Below the pieces are notes generated by a model, which did not search any database, was not told where the DNA came from, and saw only the letters and a program-made list of their open reading frames with translations. Positions 6,816 to 13,942 of a stretch of DNA of 17,555 nt are shown piece after piece (the stretch's first letter is position 1; each line of letters opens with the position of its first letter). The stretch comes from Bacteroidota bacterium (GTDB taxonomy: Bacteria; Bacteroidota; Bacteroidia; Chitinophagales; Chitinophagaceae). The position numbers and the translations under genes are program-made. The stretch covers positions 1-17,555 of the forward strand of contig JAFAFV010000228.1 in assembly GCA_023423285.1 (NCBI GenBank), written 5' to 3'.

Positions 6816-7253
6816 TTATTTTTTCGGCATCGCGTCAGGACGCTGAAAAAGTTTGATATTATTACCTTTCATTGCGCTCGCATTATATCTGGTATCATAA
6901 TAATCTAATGCTTCATATGCTTCATCTTCGGTAGTAATATTTTCAACCACATAAATACTGTTACTGTAATTTCTTGTAATGTTTGTAACTCTTGATTCTT
7001 TGCCTTCATAAAAAGTGCCTCTGAGTCTGTCACCTTTTCTGGGCCATATATTTGAATCATTTTCTAAGCTTTCAATTATTGCATATGTATTATCATAATC
7101 ATACCTGATTATTGAATAAGGAGAATCATAAAAATCAACAACTACCGCAGTTTCAATATCGTTGTTCTGATAATGGTCTCTGCTTTTTGTACAACTGGCT
7201 AAAACAACTATTGCTAATAGAGCAACAACTGAGAAATTTAAAACTCTTTTCAT
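6816..7253 (-). CDS. small lipoprotein of unknown function
   Basis: This 145-residue protein has a clear lipoprotein signal: MKRVLNF, a hydrophobic core, then the lipobox VLASC with Cys21. The mature part is about 125 residues, rich in Tyr, Asp and Asn. It has several strand-like stretches (TAVVVDFYD, SIYVVENI) and a DEAYEALDYYDTRYNA helix near the end. I do not recognise a family. No Cys remains after the anchor and no metal or catalytic motif stands out. It lies alone, convergent with purC and divergent from the lactonase gene. It is probably anchored in the periplasm-facing or outer membrane leaflet. The start is fixed by the signal peptide. Confidence 0.88.
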   Translation of the reverse strand: MKRVLNFSVVALLAIVVLASCTKSRDHYQNNDIETAVVVDFYDSPYSIIRYDYDNTYAIIESLENDSNIWPRKGDRLRGTFYEGKESRVTNITRNYSNSIYVVENITTEDEAYEALDYYDTRYNASAMKGNNIKLFQRPDAMPKK

Positions 7254-7376
7254 CGTAGTTTATGTTTAGGATTTAAAATATTGTTTCCCTCTGCTGTATA
7301 GAAGTTTTTTTAATTGAATAGTTTGCACATTGATTGTTAAAAAACCGATAAATACTTTTTTACTATTTCCAAAAAC

Positions 7377-7396
7377 TATGCTGAAATATCAGCATA
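7377..7396. repeat. inverted repeat upstream of the lactonase gene
   Basis: TATGCTGA and TCAGCATA form a perfect eight-pair inverted repeat around AATA. It lies about 60 bases before the lactonase start, in the 202-base divergent gap between the lipoprotein and lactonase genes. A weak -7-like TATCTTTA follows at 7430-7437. It could be an operator or an RNA hairpin. Nothing else firm is seen in this gap apart from a 22-codon frame at 7378-7446. Confidence 0.35.
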
Positions 7397-7455
7397 ATCT
7401 TTTGCTACTTTTACTGCCATTTTTATGGGTATCTTTAAATATATAATTATAAGAA

Positions 7456-8553
7456 ATGAAACCGTTCTATTTAATTTTAGCCCTTGCTATGATGTCTGCC
7501 TCCTGCTCCCCTCAATATTATCTTTTTGTTGGTACTTATACCAATGATAGCCCCAGCAAAGGCATTCATGTATATGATTTTAACAGCAAAACAGGTGCAG
7601 CTAAAGAACTGAGCCATGTTATTGCAGGTAATCCTTCTTACCTGGCGGTAAGCAACGATGGCAAATATGTTTACAGCGTGGATGAAAATGCACAGGGAAA
7701 AATTTCTTCGTTTGCTTTTGATAAGCATAATGCGCAGCTTACATTACTAAACTCTGAGCGTAATAATAGCAGCACCCCCTGCTATGTGGCAATAGATAAA
7801 ACGGGCAAATGGCTGTTTGCGGGAAATTATGGCAGCGGCGACCTCACACTGCACCCGCTTCATGCAGATGGTACGATTGGCCCCATCAAACAACTAATCA
7901 AACACACGGGCAGCGGGCCAGATAAAAGCCGACAAAAAACGCCGCACGTGCACTGTACCTATATTTCGCCTGATAATAAATTTCTTTACGTACCCGACCT
8001 GGGCATTGATAAGGTTATGATTTACCCTTTTAATGCAACTACCGGTAAACTTGATGAACAAAACAGTTCGTTTTATAAAGTAACACCTGGTGGAGGGCCG
8101 CGACACATAACTTTTACGAAAGATGGCCACTTTGGCTATTTAGTAGAAGAGCTGAGCGGTGCTGTTGTAGCGTTGCGCCGAGATGGTAACCAGCTCATCG
8201 AGGTGACACGGGTTAATCATTTACCTGAAGGTGTGCCCGCATCGGCAGCAGATATTCATTTATCTCCTGATGGAAAGTTTTTATACGCATCGCAAAGAAG
8301 CAATAGCACCATCCAGATTTTCAGCGTTAATAAAATAGATGGCAGCATTTCCTATGTTGCTTCACAATCTACCCTCGGTAATTTTCCCAGAAATTTCAGC
8401 ATTCACCCTTCTGGTAATTTTTTGATAGCAGGCAACCAAAATTCAAACAATGCAGTCGTTTTCAGGGTTAATAAAAAAACAGGCCTTCTTAATGATACCG
8501 GGCAACAGATCAGTATTGGCAAACCGGTTTGCCACGTGTGGCTGAAAAAATAA
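7456..8553 (+). CDS. exported lactonase-family beta-propeller protein (6-phosphogluconolactonase-like)
   Basis: This 365-residue protein matches the lactonase family of seven-bladed propellers, whose cytoplasmic E. coli member (Pgl/YbhE) hydrolyses 6-phosphogluconolactone. Family landmarks are FVGTYT (about 24-29) near the N-terminus, repeated blade motifs of the type VSNDGKYVYSVDE and LSPDGKFLYASQRS, the GGGPRHITF segment, and PRNFSIHPSGNFLIAGNQNS near the end. Unlike the enzyme from E. coli it begins with a hydrophobic signal ending in MSASC (Cys17), a loose lipobox, so it is probably a lipoprotein outside the cytoplasm. That makes a pentose-phosphate role doubtful; the substrate may be another lactone or sugar derivative (inference). 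The next gene begins nine bases later on the same strand, so they form an operon. Confidence 0.9.
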   Translation: MKPFYLILALAMMSASCSPQYYLFVGTYTNDSPSKGIHVYDFNSKTGAAKELSHVIAGNPSYLAVSNDGKYVYSVDENAQGKISSFAFDKHNAQLTLLNSERNNSSTPCYVAIDKTGKWLFAGNYGSGDLTLHPLHADGTIGPIKQLIKHTGSGPDKSRQKTPHVHCTYISPDNKFLYVPDLGIDKVMIYPFNATTGKLDEQNSSFYKVTPGGGPRHITFTKDGHFGYLVEELSGAVVALRRDGNQLIEVTRVNHLPEGVPASAADIHLSPDGKFLYASQRSNSTIQIFSVNKIDGSISYVASQSTLGNFPRNFSIHPSGNFLIAGNQNSNNAVVFRVNKKTGLLNDTGQQISIGKPVCHVWLKK

Positions 8554-8562
8554 TTTTTAATT

Positions 8563-9261
8563 ATGAGGCATTTTTTAAGATATGGATTTTTAGCATTGGT
8601 AACGTTACTTATCCCGGCAATTGCTCCGGCACAACAATTGAATGCCAAAGACTTTGCCGCACATACTGATACTGCTCAAAACGCCGTAATTATAGATGTT
8701 CGCACAGCAGAAGAGTTTGACGCCGGCCATATCAAACATTCAGTGAATATTGATTTCAAAGACGCGGAATTTATGCAACGTGCAGACAGCATTGATAAAA
8801 ACAAAAACCTCTACATATATTGCCTAAGCGGTGGCCGCAGTGCAAAAGCAGCCGCAGCCTTGCGGGCACGAGGCTTTAACGTGTACGAGCTTACTGGTGG
8901 ATGGCTGCAATGGCGTGCTGCGGGGCTTCCCGAAGAAATTCCTAATCCTAATGATGATACAGGTATGAGCCTGAACGATTACGTAAATGTCACAAGATCA
9001 CATTCAAGAGTTTTGATAGATTTTTATGCTGAATGGTGCGTGCCCTGCAAACTTATGGAACCGCATCTTACCGAACTTCAGCAATCGAAAAGAAATGCCA
9101 TTAAAGTAGTGAGAATAGATGTAGATAAAAACCCTCAATTGGCAAAAGAACTAAAAGTAACTGCCCTGCCGGTACTACATTATTATAAAGAAGGTGATAT
9201 GCAATGGGGCTACGTAGGCTACCTTAGTAAAAAAGCGCTTCGAAAAAAGATAGCTTATTAA
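8563..9261 (+). CDS. exported rhodanese-thioredoxin fusion protein
   Basis: The 232-residue protein has a Sec signal peptide cleaved near APA|QQ (residues 23/24) and two domains. Residues about 25-122 are a rhodanese-like domain (VIIDVRTAEEFDAGHI, then the active loop CLSGGRS with Cys87, then ELTGGWLQWRAAG). Residues about 135-232 are a thioredoxin fold with LIDFYAEWCVPCK (Cys159 and Cys162) and the cis-Pro loop TALPVL (Pro203). Rhodaneses carry sulfane sulfur on Cys; thioredoxins exchange disulfides. Having both suggests periplasmic sulfur or thiol redox work in which the thioredoxin half reduces the persulfide of the first (inference). It is nine bases after the lactonase gene and twelve bases from the convergent YigZ-family gene, with no clear terminator. 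Confidence 0.93.
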   Translation: MRHFLRYGFLALVTLLIPAIAPAQQLNAKDFAAHTDTAQNAVIIDVRTAEEFDAGHIKHSVNIDFKDAEFMQRADSIDKNKNLYIYCLSGGRSAKAAAALRARGFNVYELTGGWLQWRAAGLPEEIPNPNDDTGMSLNDYVNVTRSHSRVLIDFYAEWCVPCKLMEPHLTELQQSKRNAIKVVRIDVDKNPQLAKELKVTALPVLHYYKEGDMQWGYVGYLSKKALRKKIAY

Positions 9262-9273
9262 ATGCTGGCGGAA

Positions 9274-9882
9274 TTACAGAACCTGAGTGATTTCAACATT
9301 TCTCATATCTTTTAGTTTCATCATCACTTCTTCCTGACGGTTTTTGGGAACAGATACCTTCATGGTGCAGAATAATTGAAGTTCCTGCTCCAGTACTCCG
9401 CAGCCAGTATTTTTTATCAGCATCATCACCTCATTCATCTGTGTATAATCAAACTGCAAACGATAAGTAACAGATATAGGCTTGCGTACCAGCGGTGTTA
9501 CTTGTAAAACCATTGAAGCGGCTGATTTATATGCGCTGATTAGCCCAGGAACGCCTAATAAAGTGCCACCAAAATAGCGCACCACAATGATCAGGATATC
9601 TGTTACATTTTTACTGTCTATCTGCCCCAAAATGGGTTTGCCTGCCGTGCCGGATGGTTCACCGTCATCGCTGGCACGAAAATCATTCATGCTGGTTCCC
9701 AGCCTGTATGCAAAACAATGATGACTGGCCTTCGGATGTTCTTTTTTAACATCGGCCAATATTGTTTTAAACTCTGCAGCAGATTTTATGGGATAGGCCA
9801 GAGCGATAAATTTGCTGCCTCTGTCTTTGTACTCTGCAACTCCAGTGGTTTCTATTGTATTGAAATAATCAGATTGCTGCAT
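9274..9882 (-). CDS. YigZ/IMPACT family protein (UPF0029)
   Basis: The 202-residue protein has the YigZ layout. The N-terminal IMPACT domain (about 1-125) has the signatures ASHHCFAYRLG, the strongly conserved SDDGEPSGTAGKPILGQI, and VVRYFGGTLLGVPGL. A C-terminal alpha/beta domain (about 135-202) resembles the one with an EF-G-domain-V-like fold in YigZ. The family is linked to translation control in eukaryotes (IMPACT binds GCN1); in bacteria the role is unsettled. Its start overlaps the end of ribD by 14 bases, so it is translated from the ribD transcript, probably by coupling. The gene ends twelve bases from a convergent gene. Confidence 0.95.
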   Translation of the reverse strand: MQQSDYFNTIETTGVAEYKDRGSKFIALAYPIKSAAEFKTILADVKKEHPKASHHCFAYRLGTSMNDFRASDDGEPSGTAGKPILGQIDSKNVTDILIIVVRYFGGTLLGVPGLISAYKSAASMVLQVTPLVRKPISVTYRLQFDYTQMNEVMMLIKNTGCGVLEQELQLFCTMKVSVPKNRQEEVMMKLKDMRNVEITQVL

Positions 9883-10924
9883 TATGGTTTGTAAAAAATT
9901 CCACCCTGTCTGTTAAATAAAAATGTTCGTTTACTTTAATGCCATTGTTCAACTCTGGCGATCGCACTCCGGCGCCGGCAGTTAATGATGTATTGGTAAT
10001 GATGCGCGCTTCATCCCACAGACCTGTATTGATAAAAGATTGTAATGTATAACCACCACCTTCAATAAAAACGCTCAATATCTTTTCTTCATATAGTCTT
10101 ACCATTAGATTTGTTAATAGATTTTCTCGTTCCAGTTTCAAATACACGCGCTGTCCTTCAGTACCTTCCTTTTTGTGGTTGGCTATCAGCACGCGCTCAC
10201 CCTGATGAAACATCTGCAAATTAATGGGGCATTTTAAGGCGGGATCAATTAATATTTTTACAGGTGGCTGGCCATACCAGTGCCGGTTGTCCAGCAACGG
10301 ATCATCTGCAATGGCAGTGTTGGCTCCTATCAAAATACCAGCTTCTCCGCTGCGCCATTGGTGTACCAGCCGGTTGGCAACAGGGTTGGTTATTAGCAGC
10401 CGCTGTTTTTTGCCGTCGCTTATAAAGCCATCAGCGGTTTGTGCCCATTTCAAAATAACGTAAGGCCTTTTTTGTGTATGAAAAGTAAAGAACCTCTTGT
10501 TCAAATCAATAGCCTCTTTTTCCAGAATCCCTTCCGTCACTTCTATACCCGTCTGTTGCAGTTTTTTAATTCCCTTTCCGTTCACCGAATCAAAACTGTC
10601 GCGGCATGCCACAACTACTTTTGGTATGTTGTGCTGAATAATCAGGTCGGCACAGGGAGGCGTTTTTCCAAAATGCGCGCAAGGCTCCAAAGAAACATAC
10701 ATTGTGGATGAACTGATAAGAGTTGGAAAGTTTTGCAGCGCTTCTTTAATACAATTGACCTCTGCATGAGCTTCCCCATATTTTTGATGGAAACCCTCGC
10801 CTATAATACGGTCATCGTACACCAGCACAGCGCCTACCATTGGGTTGGGTGCCACGCATTCCTGGCCTTTTTTTGCCAGTTCAATGCAGCGCGCCATGTA
10901 ATTTATATGCTGCGTTTCCTCCAT
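9869..10924 (-). CDS. ribD: bifunctional diaminohydroxyphosphoribosylaminopyrimidine deaminase / reductase
   Basis: RibD carries out two consecutive steps of riboflavin synthesis (EC 3.5.4.26 and 1.1.1.193). The N-terminal deaminase domain has zinc ligands in HAEVN (His53, with Glu55 as proton shuttle) and LEPCAHFGKTPPC (Cys82, Cys91), numbered from the ATG at 10924. The C-terminal reductase domain (about 140-351) shows RPYVILKWAQTADGFIS, GILIGANTAIADDPLLDNR and the FIEGGG nucleotide-binding turn. A GTG two codons upstream (10930) is also in frame, but it overlaps the -7 promoter element, so the ATG is preferred. The gene is 32 bases from the divergent prmC start and overlaps the YigZ-family gene downstream. 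No FMN riboswitch is possible in so short a gap. Confidence 0.97.
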   Translation of the reverse strand: MEETQHINYMARCIELAKKGQECVAPNPMVGAVLVYDDRIIGEGFHQKYGEAHAEVNCIKEALQNFPTLISSSTMYVSLEPCAHFGKTPPCADLIIQHNIPKVVVACRDSFDSVNGKGIKKLQQTGIEVTEGILEKEAIDLNKRFFTFHTQKRPYVILKWAQTADGFISDGKKQRLLITNPVANRLVHQWRSGEAGILIGANTAIADDPLLDNRHWYGQPPVKILIDPALKCPINLQMFHQGERVLIANHKKEGTEGQRVYLKLERENLLTNLMVRLYEEKILSVFIEGGGYTLQSFINTGLWDEARIITNTSLTAGAGVRSPELNNGIKVNEHFYLTDRVEFFTNHNAAI

Positions 10925-10929
10925 CGTCA

Positions 10930-10937
10930 CAAATGTA
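10930..10937 (-). promoter_or_regulatory. -7 promoter element directly before ribD
   Basis: On the minus strand this reads TACATTTG, an exact TAnnTTTG. It ends five bases before the ribD ATG (10924), which predicts a leaderless or nearly leaderless mRNA. It faces away from the prmC element, only seven bases from it. Confidence 0.55.
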
Positions 10938-10944
10938 AATGAAT

Positions 10945-10952
10945 TATGTTTG
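10945..10952 (+). promoter_or_regulatory. -7 promoter element directly before prmC
   Basis: TATGTTTG is an exact TAnnTTTG and ends four bases before the ATG at 10957. It would lie inside the coding region if the upstream in-frame ATG at 10939 were used, so it argues for the 10957 start. Confidence 0.55.
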
Positions 10953-10956
10953 TGTG

Positions 10957-11802
10957 ATGAGTTTACTGGCTTTACACCATAATTTTACACAATCGCTAAA
11001 AACAATTTATGATGCAGAAGAAACTGAAAACATCTGGAAGCTAACAGCAGAGCATGTTTTTGGCGCTGCATTACAACAAAAAGAGCTTGCTGAAAAACCT
11101 TTTGATGCAGCACAGGCCCAGCATCTGCAGAATGTTTTAAACAGGTTGCTGCTGCATGAGCCGATTCAATATATCATACATGAGTGCTGGTTTTATGACA
11201 TTCCATTTTATGTAAATAACCATGTTTTAATACCGCGTCCGGAAACTGAAGAACTGGTTCACTGGATCATTAAAGAACAGGCAACTGTTTCACAACCCGT
11301 GATTGTAGATGTAGGAACTGGCAGCGGTTGTATTCCTGTCATCTTAAAAAGAAAAATACCTGGCGCCATTGTTCATGCCTGCGATATAAGCGAAAAAGCT
11401 TTGCAGGTAGCACAAAAAAATGCTGCCACACATCAAACTGAAATTAACTTCTTACAACTTGATTTTCTAAATAGCAATCAACATCATATGTTGCCAAAGC
11501 CGCACATTATTGTCAGCAACCCGCCTTATATACTTAAAAGTGACCAGTTCTACATGCGCAAAAATGTTTTACAATATGAACCGCATACTGCATTATTTGT
11601 TGATGACACAGATCCACTGATTTTTTATGAAGCCATTGCCAACTTTGGTAGTAACAATTTACAGAAAGATGGAACTATCTATGTAGAAATAAACGAGGCA
11701 TTAGCAGAAAATGTGATCTCGTTATTTGAAGGTAAACATTATAAAACCTTCTTAAAGAAAGACATGCAGGGTAAATACCGTATGGTAAAGGCCATAAGGT
11801 AA
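10957..11802 (+). CDS. prmC: peptide chain release factor N5-glutamine methyltransferase
   Basis: PrmC (HemK) methylates the Gln of the GGQ motif in release factors RF1 and RF2 using S-adenosylmethionine. The N-terminal helical domain (about 1-80) that recognises the factor is followed by the family motif LIPRPETEEL (about 91-100), the SAM-binding loop VDVGTGSGC (about 117-125), and the catalytic NPPY motif (188-191), which holds the Gln substrate. Length from this ATG is about 281 residues, normal for the family. An in-frame ATG at 10939 adds six residues (MNYVCV) but overlaps the promoter element, so 10957 is preferred. Divergent from ribD; a small gene follows 41 bases later on the same strand. 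Confidence 0.95.
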   Translation: MSLLALHHNFTQSLKTIYDAEETENIWKLTAEHVFGAALQQKELAEKPFDAAQAQHLQNVLNRLLLHEPIQYIIHECWFYDIPFYVNNHVLIPRPETEELVHWIIKEQATVSQPVIVDVGTGSGCIPVILKRKIPGAIVHACDISEKALQVAQKNAATHQTEINFLQLDFLNSNQHHMLPKPHIIVSNPPYILKSDQFYMRKNVLQYEPHTALFVDDTDPLIFYEAIANFGSNNLQKDGTIYVEINEALAENVISLFEGKHYKTFLKKDMQGKYRMVKAIR

Positions 11803-11824
11803 AACTTGGCATAGAATTTTCGGC

Positions 11825-11841
11825 TTATAATTAAATTATAA
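11825..11841. promoter_or_regulatory. AT-rich palindrome directly before the small gene
   Basis: TTATAATT and AATTATAA form a perfect inverted repeat around one central base, ending two bases before the ATG at 11844. It could be an operator, or it could form a weak hairpin over the ribosome-binding region. AT-rich palindromes do arise by chance in such gaps. Confidence 0.35.
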
Positions 11842-11843
11842 TC

Positions 11844-12011
11844 ATGGAAAGAGAAATAAGAAATGAAGTGTATGTAAATCCAGCCGCCAGACCAGATGAC
11901 GAAATGGATTACAAATTCGTTGAAGAAACTCAAACTGAGGCAAGTACTACTATTGTTGCTACAATTCAGCATGAAAGTAATGATGTATCAAAAACATTAC
12001 AGCAAAGTTGA
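11844..12011 (+). CDS. 55-residue acidic small protein of unknown function
   Basis: The frame starts at ATG 11844, runs 55 codons and stops at TGA 12009-12011. The protein begins MEREIRNEVYVNPAARPDD and is acidic and polar, with a Thr/Ala/Val patch in the middle (TEASTTIVATIQ). It has no Cys, no signal peptide and no membrane segment. I do not recognise a family. Support for a real gene is positional: it fills the space between prmC and a strong terminator that starts 20 bases past its stop codon, it has balanced amino-acid use, and an AT-rich palindrome precedes it. It might be co-transcribed with prmC, since no terminator lies between them. The alternative is a chance frame in a 3' untranslated region. 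Confidence 0.6.
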   Translation: MEREIRNEVYVNPAARPDDEMDYKFVEETQTEASTTIVATIQHESNDVSKTLQQS

Positions 12012-12031
12012 ATTTTGCACAATGGTTTTTT

Positions 12032-12067
12032 AAAAACCTCACCGGTGTTCAACCCGTGAGGTTTTTT
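12032..12067 (+). terminator. strong intrinsic terminator after the small gene
   Basis: An 11-pair stem, AAAAACCTCAC (12032-12042) with GTGAGGTTTTT (12056-12066), is extended past one mismatch by GGT/ACC around a five-base loop, and ends in a T-run. Its A-tract also gives a T-run on the other strand, so it could work both ways. Confidence 0.9.
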
Positions 12068-12172
12068 ATTTATTGTTAACGATTTAAGACGCTGCAACCC
12101 GGCCTGGTTCAAATCCATCATTCAAATGTTTTTTAATAATTAGTGAATTAATTTTTAGTGGTATTATATTAT

Positions 12173-12180
12173 TATTTTTG
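12173..12180 (+). promoter_or_regulatory. -7 promoter element before the S8 protease gene
   Basis: TATTTTTG matches TAnnTTTG exactly, 25 bases before the start codon, leaving a leader of roughly 20 bases. A T-run (TTTTTAG, 12152-12158) is at about the right distance for a poor -33 element. Confidence 0.6.
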
Positions 12181-12205
12181 CCCTATTTAAAATAGAAATC
12201 CGCAC

Positions 12206-13855
12206 ATGAAGAAAATTTTTAGAATTACAGTCCTGCTATCTGCTGCATGGGCCATCTCTTTTTCATCTTACGCTCAGCAGTTAGAGTTGAACACTATACA
12301 AAAAGGCTGGCATCTGAGTGACCTTAAAACCGATGGTTATTATGGCATCAGCCTTGACAAGGCATATAACTTTCTGAAAGAAAAGGGCCTGAAAAGCACA
12401 CCAGTTATTGTTGGTATTATTGACTCAGGTATTGACACCACGCATGAAGATTTGAAACCTGTTCTTTGGGTAAACAAAAAAGAAATTCCCGGCAATGGTA
12501 TTGATGATGACAAGAATGGCTATATAGATGACATTCACGGATGGAATTTTTTAGGCAGTAATGACGGCTCTAAGAATGTAGAAAAAGACTCTTATGAGGC
12601 TGCACGATATTACTGGAAGTACAAGACAAAATATGAAGGCAAGACCGAGAGCGAAATCTTATCTGCCGATAAAAAAGAATACACTACATGGTTGCGCGCA
12701 AAAGGAGATGTGTTTAAAGGAGACAGCAACCCTGCAGAAGAACAGTTTATGCTGCAAATGACAGAAGCGCTTAAAAAAGGTGATGAGATCATCAGGCACG
12801 ACCTTAAGAAAGAAGTATACAACTGTACCGATCTTGCAAGCTACACTCCAGGTGCTTTAGCTGCAAGGCAAATGAAAGAAATGATGCTGAATATTTGCCG
12901 CGGAAATGACAATGAAGAAATTTCCAACAACATGCTACTCTCTGAACTTGAAAAAGAAGTGGACAAATTTGCCATAAAAAGAAAACCGCCGGTTGAATAC
13001 CGCAACAACGTGGTAGATGATAACTACGAAGATATCAACGACAGGTTTTATGGTAATAACAACTTGTATGTAACTAACGATGGGGCGCTGCACGGCACCC
13101 ACGTGGCTGGTATTATTGGCGCCAAACGCGGTAATGACATTGGCATGGACGGCGTTTCGGGCGATGTGCAACTGATGAGCCTGCGCGCGGTACCCGATGG
13201 AGATGAGCATGATAAAGATATTGCGTTGGCCATTCGATACGCGGTGGACAACGGAGCACGTATTATTAATATGAGCTTTGGCAAAGGCTTTTCACCACAA
13301 AAACACTGGGTTGACGATGCTGTAAAATATGCCGAAAGCAAAGGCGTTTTAATGATACATGCTGCGGGTAATGATGCAAAAAACAACGACACTACTTTTA
13401 ATTATCCTTCTGCATATTATCTGGATAAGACAAGGCCTAAGAACTGGATAACAGTTGGCGCCAGCGGAGACCCCAAAGCCGGTGGGCTTGTGGCTTCTTT
13501 TTCTAACTATGGCAAAAAGGATGTGGACGTATTTGCCCCGGGTGTAAAAATATACTCCACAGCGCCTGGCGGTAACAAGTACCAGGACCTGCAGGGCACC
13601 AGCATGGCCAGCCCTGTAGTTGCCGGCGTTGCAGCTTTAATCATGAACTATTATCCCAAGCTCACGGCCACGCAGGTAAAAGAGATCATTTTGCAATCTG
13701 CCGTAAAAGCTGATAGAAAAGTGACCAATCCAGAAACACGTAAAGAGGTACCGCTTTCTGATCTTTCTGTAACCGGTGGTATTGTAAATGCTTACGAAGC
13801 TGTTAAATTAGCCGATGCAGTAAGCAGGGGCGCTGTTACTATCAGAAAAAAATAG
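12206..13855 (+). CDS. secreted S8 family (subtilisin-like) serine protease
   Basis: The 549-residue protein has a signal peptide (MKKIFRI, hydrophobic core, cleavage near YAQ|Q at about 23/24). The catalytic triad is complete: Asp73 in GIIDSGID, His296 in HGTHVAG and Ser466 in GTSMASPVVAG, with the oxyanion Asn389 in HAAGND. Residues 96-114 (NGIDDDKNGYIDDIHGWNF) look like an Asp-rich calcium loop. The gap between catalytic Asp and His is 223 residues, far larger than in subtilisin; residues about 115-290 are an inserted, charged, mostly helical segment. No inhibitor-type propeptide is evident, since only about 40 residues separate the signal from the catalytic domain. No type IX sorting domain is seen at the C-terminus, so it is probably periplasmic. 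Its own promoter and terminator make it monocistronic. Confidence 0.95.
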   Translation: MKKIFRITVLLSAAWAISFSSYAQQLELNTIQKGWHLSDLKTDGYYGISLDKAYNFLKEKGLKSTPVIVGIIDSGIDTTHEDLKPVLWVNKKEIPGNGIDDDKNGYIDDIHGWNFLGSNDGSKNVEKDSYEAARYYWKYKTKYEGKTESEILSADKKEYTTWLRAKGDVFKGDSNPAEEQFMLQMTEALKKGDEIIRHDLKKEVYNCTDLASYTPGALAARQMKEMMLNICRGNDNEEISNNMLLSELEKEVDKFAIKRKPPVEYRNNVVDDNYEDINDRFYGNNNLYVTNDGALHGTHVAGIIGAKRGNDIGMDGVSGDVQLMSLRAVPDGDEHDKDIALAIRYAVDNGARIINMSFGKGFSPQKHWVDDAVKYAESKGVLMIHAAGNDAKNNDTTFNYPSAYYLDKTRPKNWITVGASGDPKAGGLVASFSNYGKKDVDVFAPGVKIYSTAPGGNKYQDLQGTSMASPVVAGVAALIMNYYPKLTATQVKEIILQSAVKADRKVTNPETRKEVPLSDLSVTGGIVNAYEAVKLADAVSRGAVTIRKK

Positions 13856-13876
13856 TTCTACTCACAATTTTTATAG

Positions 13877-13904
13877 AGGCCGCAGTTTGCGGCCTTTCTT
13901 TTGG
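13877..13904 (+). terminator. intrinsic terminator after the S8 protease gene
   Basis: AGGCCGCA (13877-13884) pairs with TGCGGCCT (13888-13895) around a three-base loop, followed by TTCTTTT. It starts about 20 bases after the stop codon. Confidence 0.92.
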
Positions 13905-13920
13905 TTATGCTAAATTCCCG

Positions 13921-13928
13921 TAACTTTA
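13921..13928 (+). promoter_or_regulatory. probable -7 element for the cdd leader or a small RNA
   Basis: TAACTTTA matches TAnnTTTG at all but the last base. TTTTG at 13899-13903 could act as a -33 element, 17 bases upstream and slightly closer than usual. Transcription would start near 13934, about 178 bases before the cdd start codon. Confidence 0.35.
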
Positions 13929-13942
13929 ATACCCATTTTTAA

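Noticed and set aside
6630..6908. Plus-strand frame running from purC into the lipoprotein gene
   Set aside because: It overlaps the end of purC in another frame and the antisense of the lipoprotein; no protein-like features.
10224..10942. Plus-strand frames opposite ribD
   Set aside because: All lie within the ribD coding region, whose zinc and reductase motifs are intact; no family motif is seen on the opposite strand.
10925..10956. FMN riboswitch before ribD
   Set aside because: The gap to the divergent gene is 32 bases, far too short for an RFN element.
11739..11972. Minus-strand frame opposite the prmC end and the small gene
   Set aside because: Antisense to prmC and the 55-codon gene, with no promoter or motif; the downstream terminator fits the plus strand better.
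12610..13392. Minus-strand frames opposite the S8 protease
   Set aside because: They mirror the complete protease gene and show no domain of their own.
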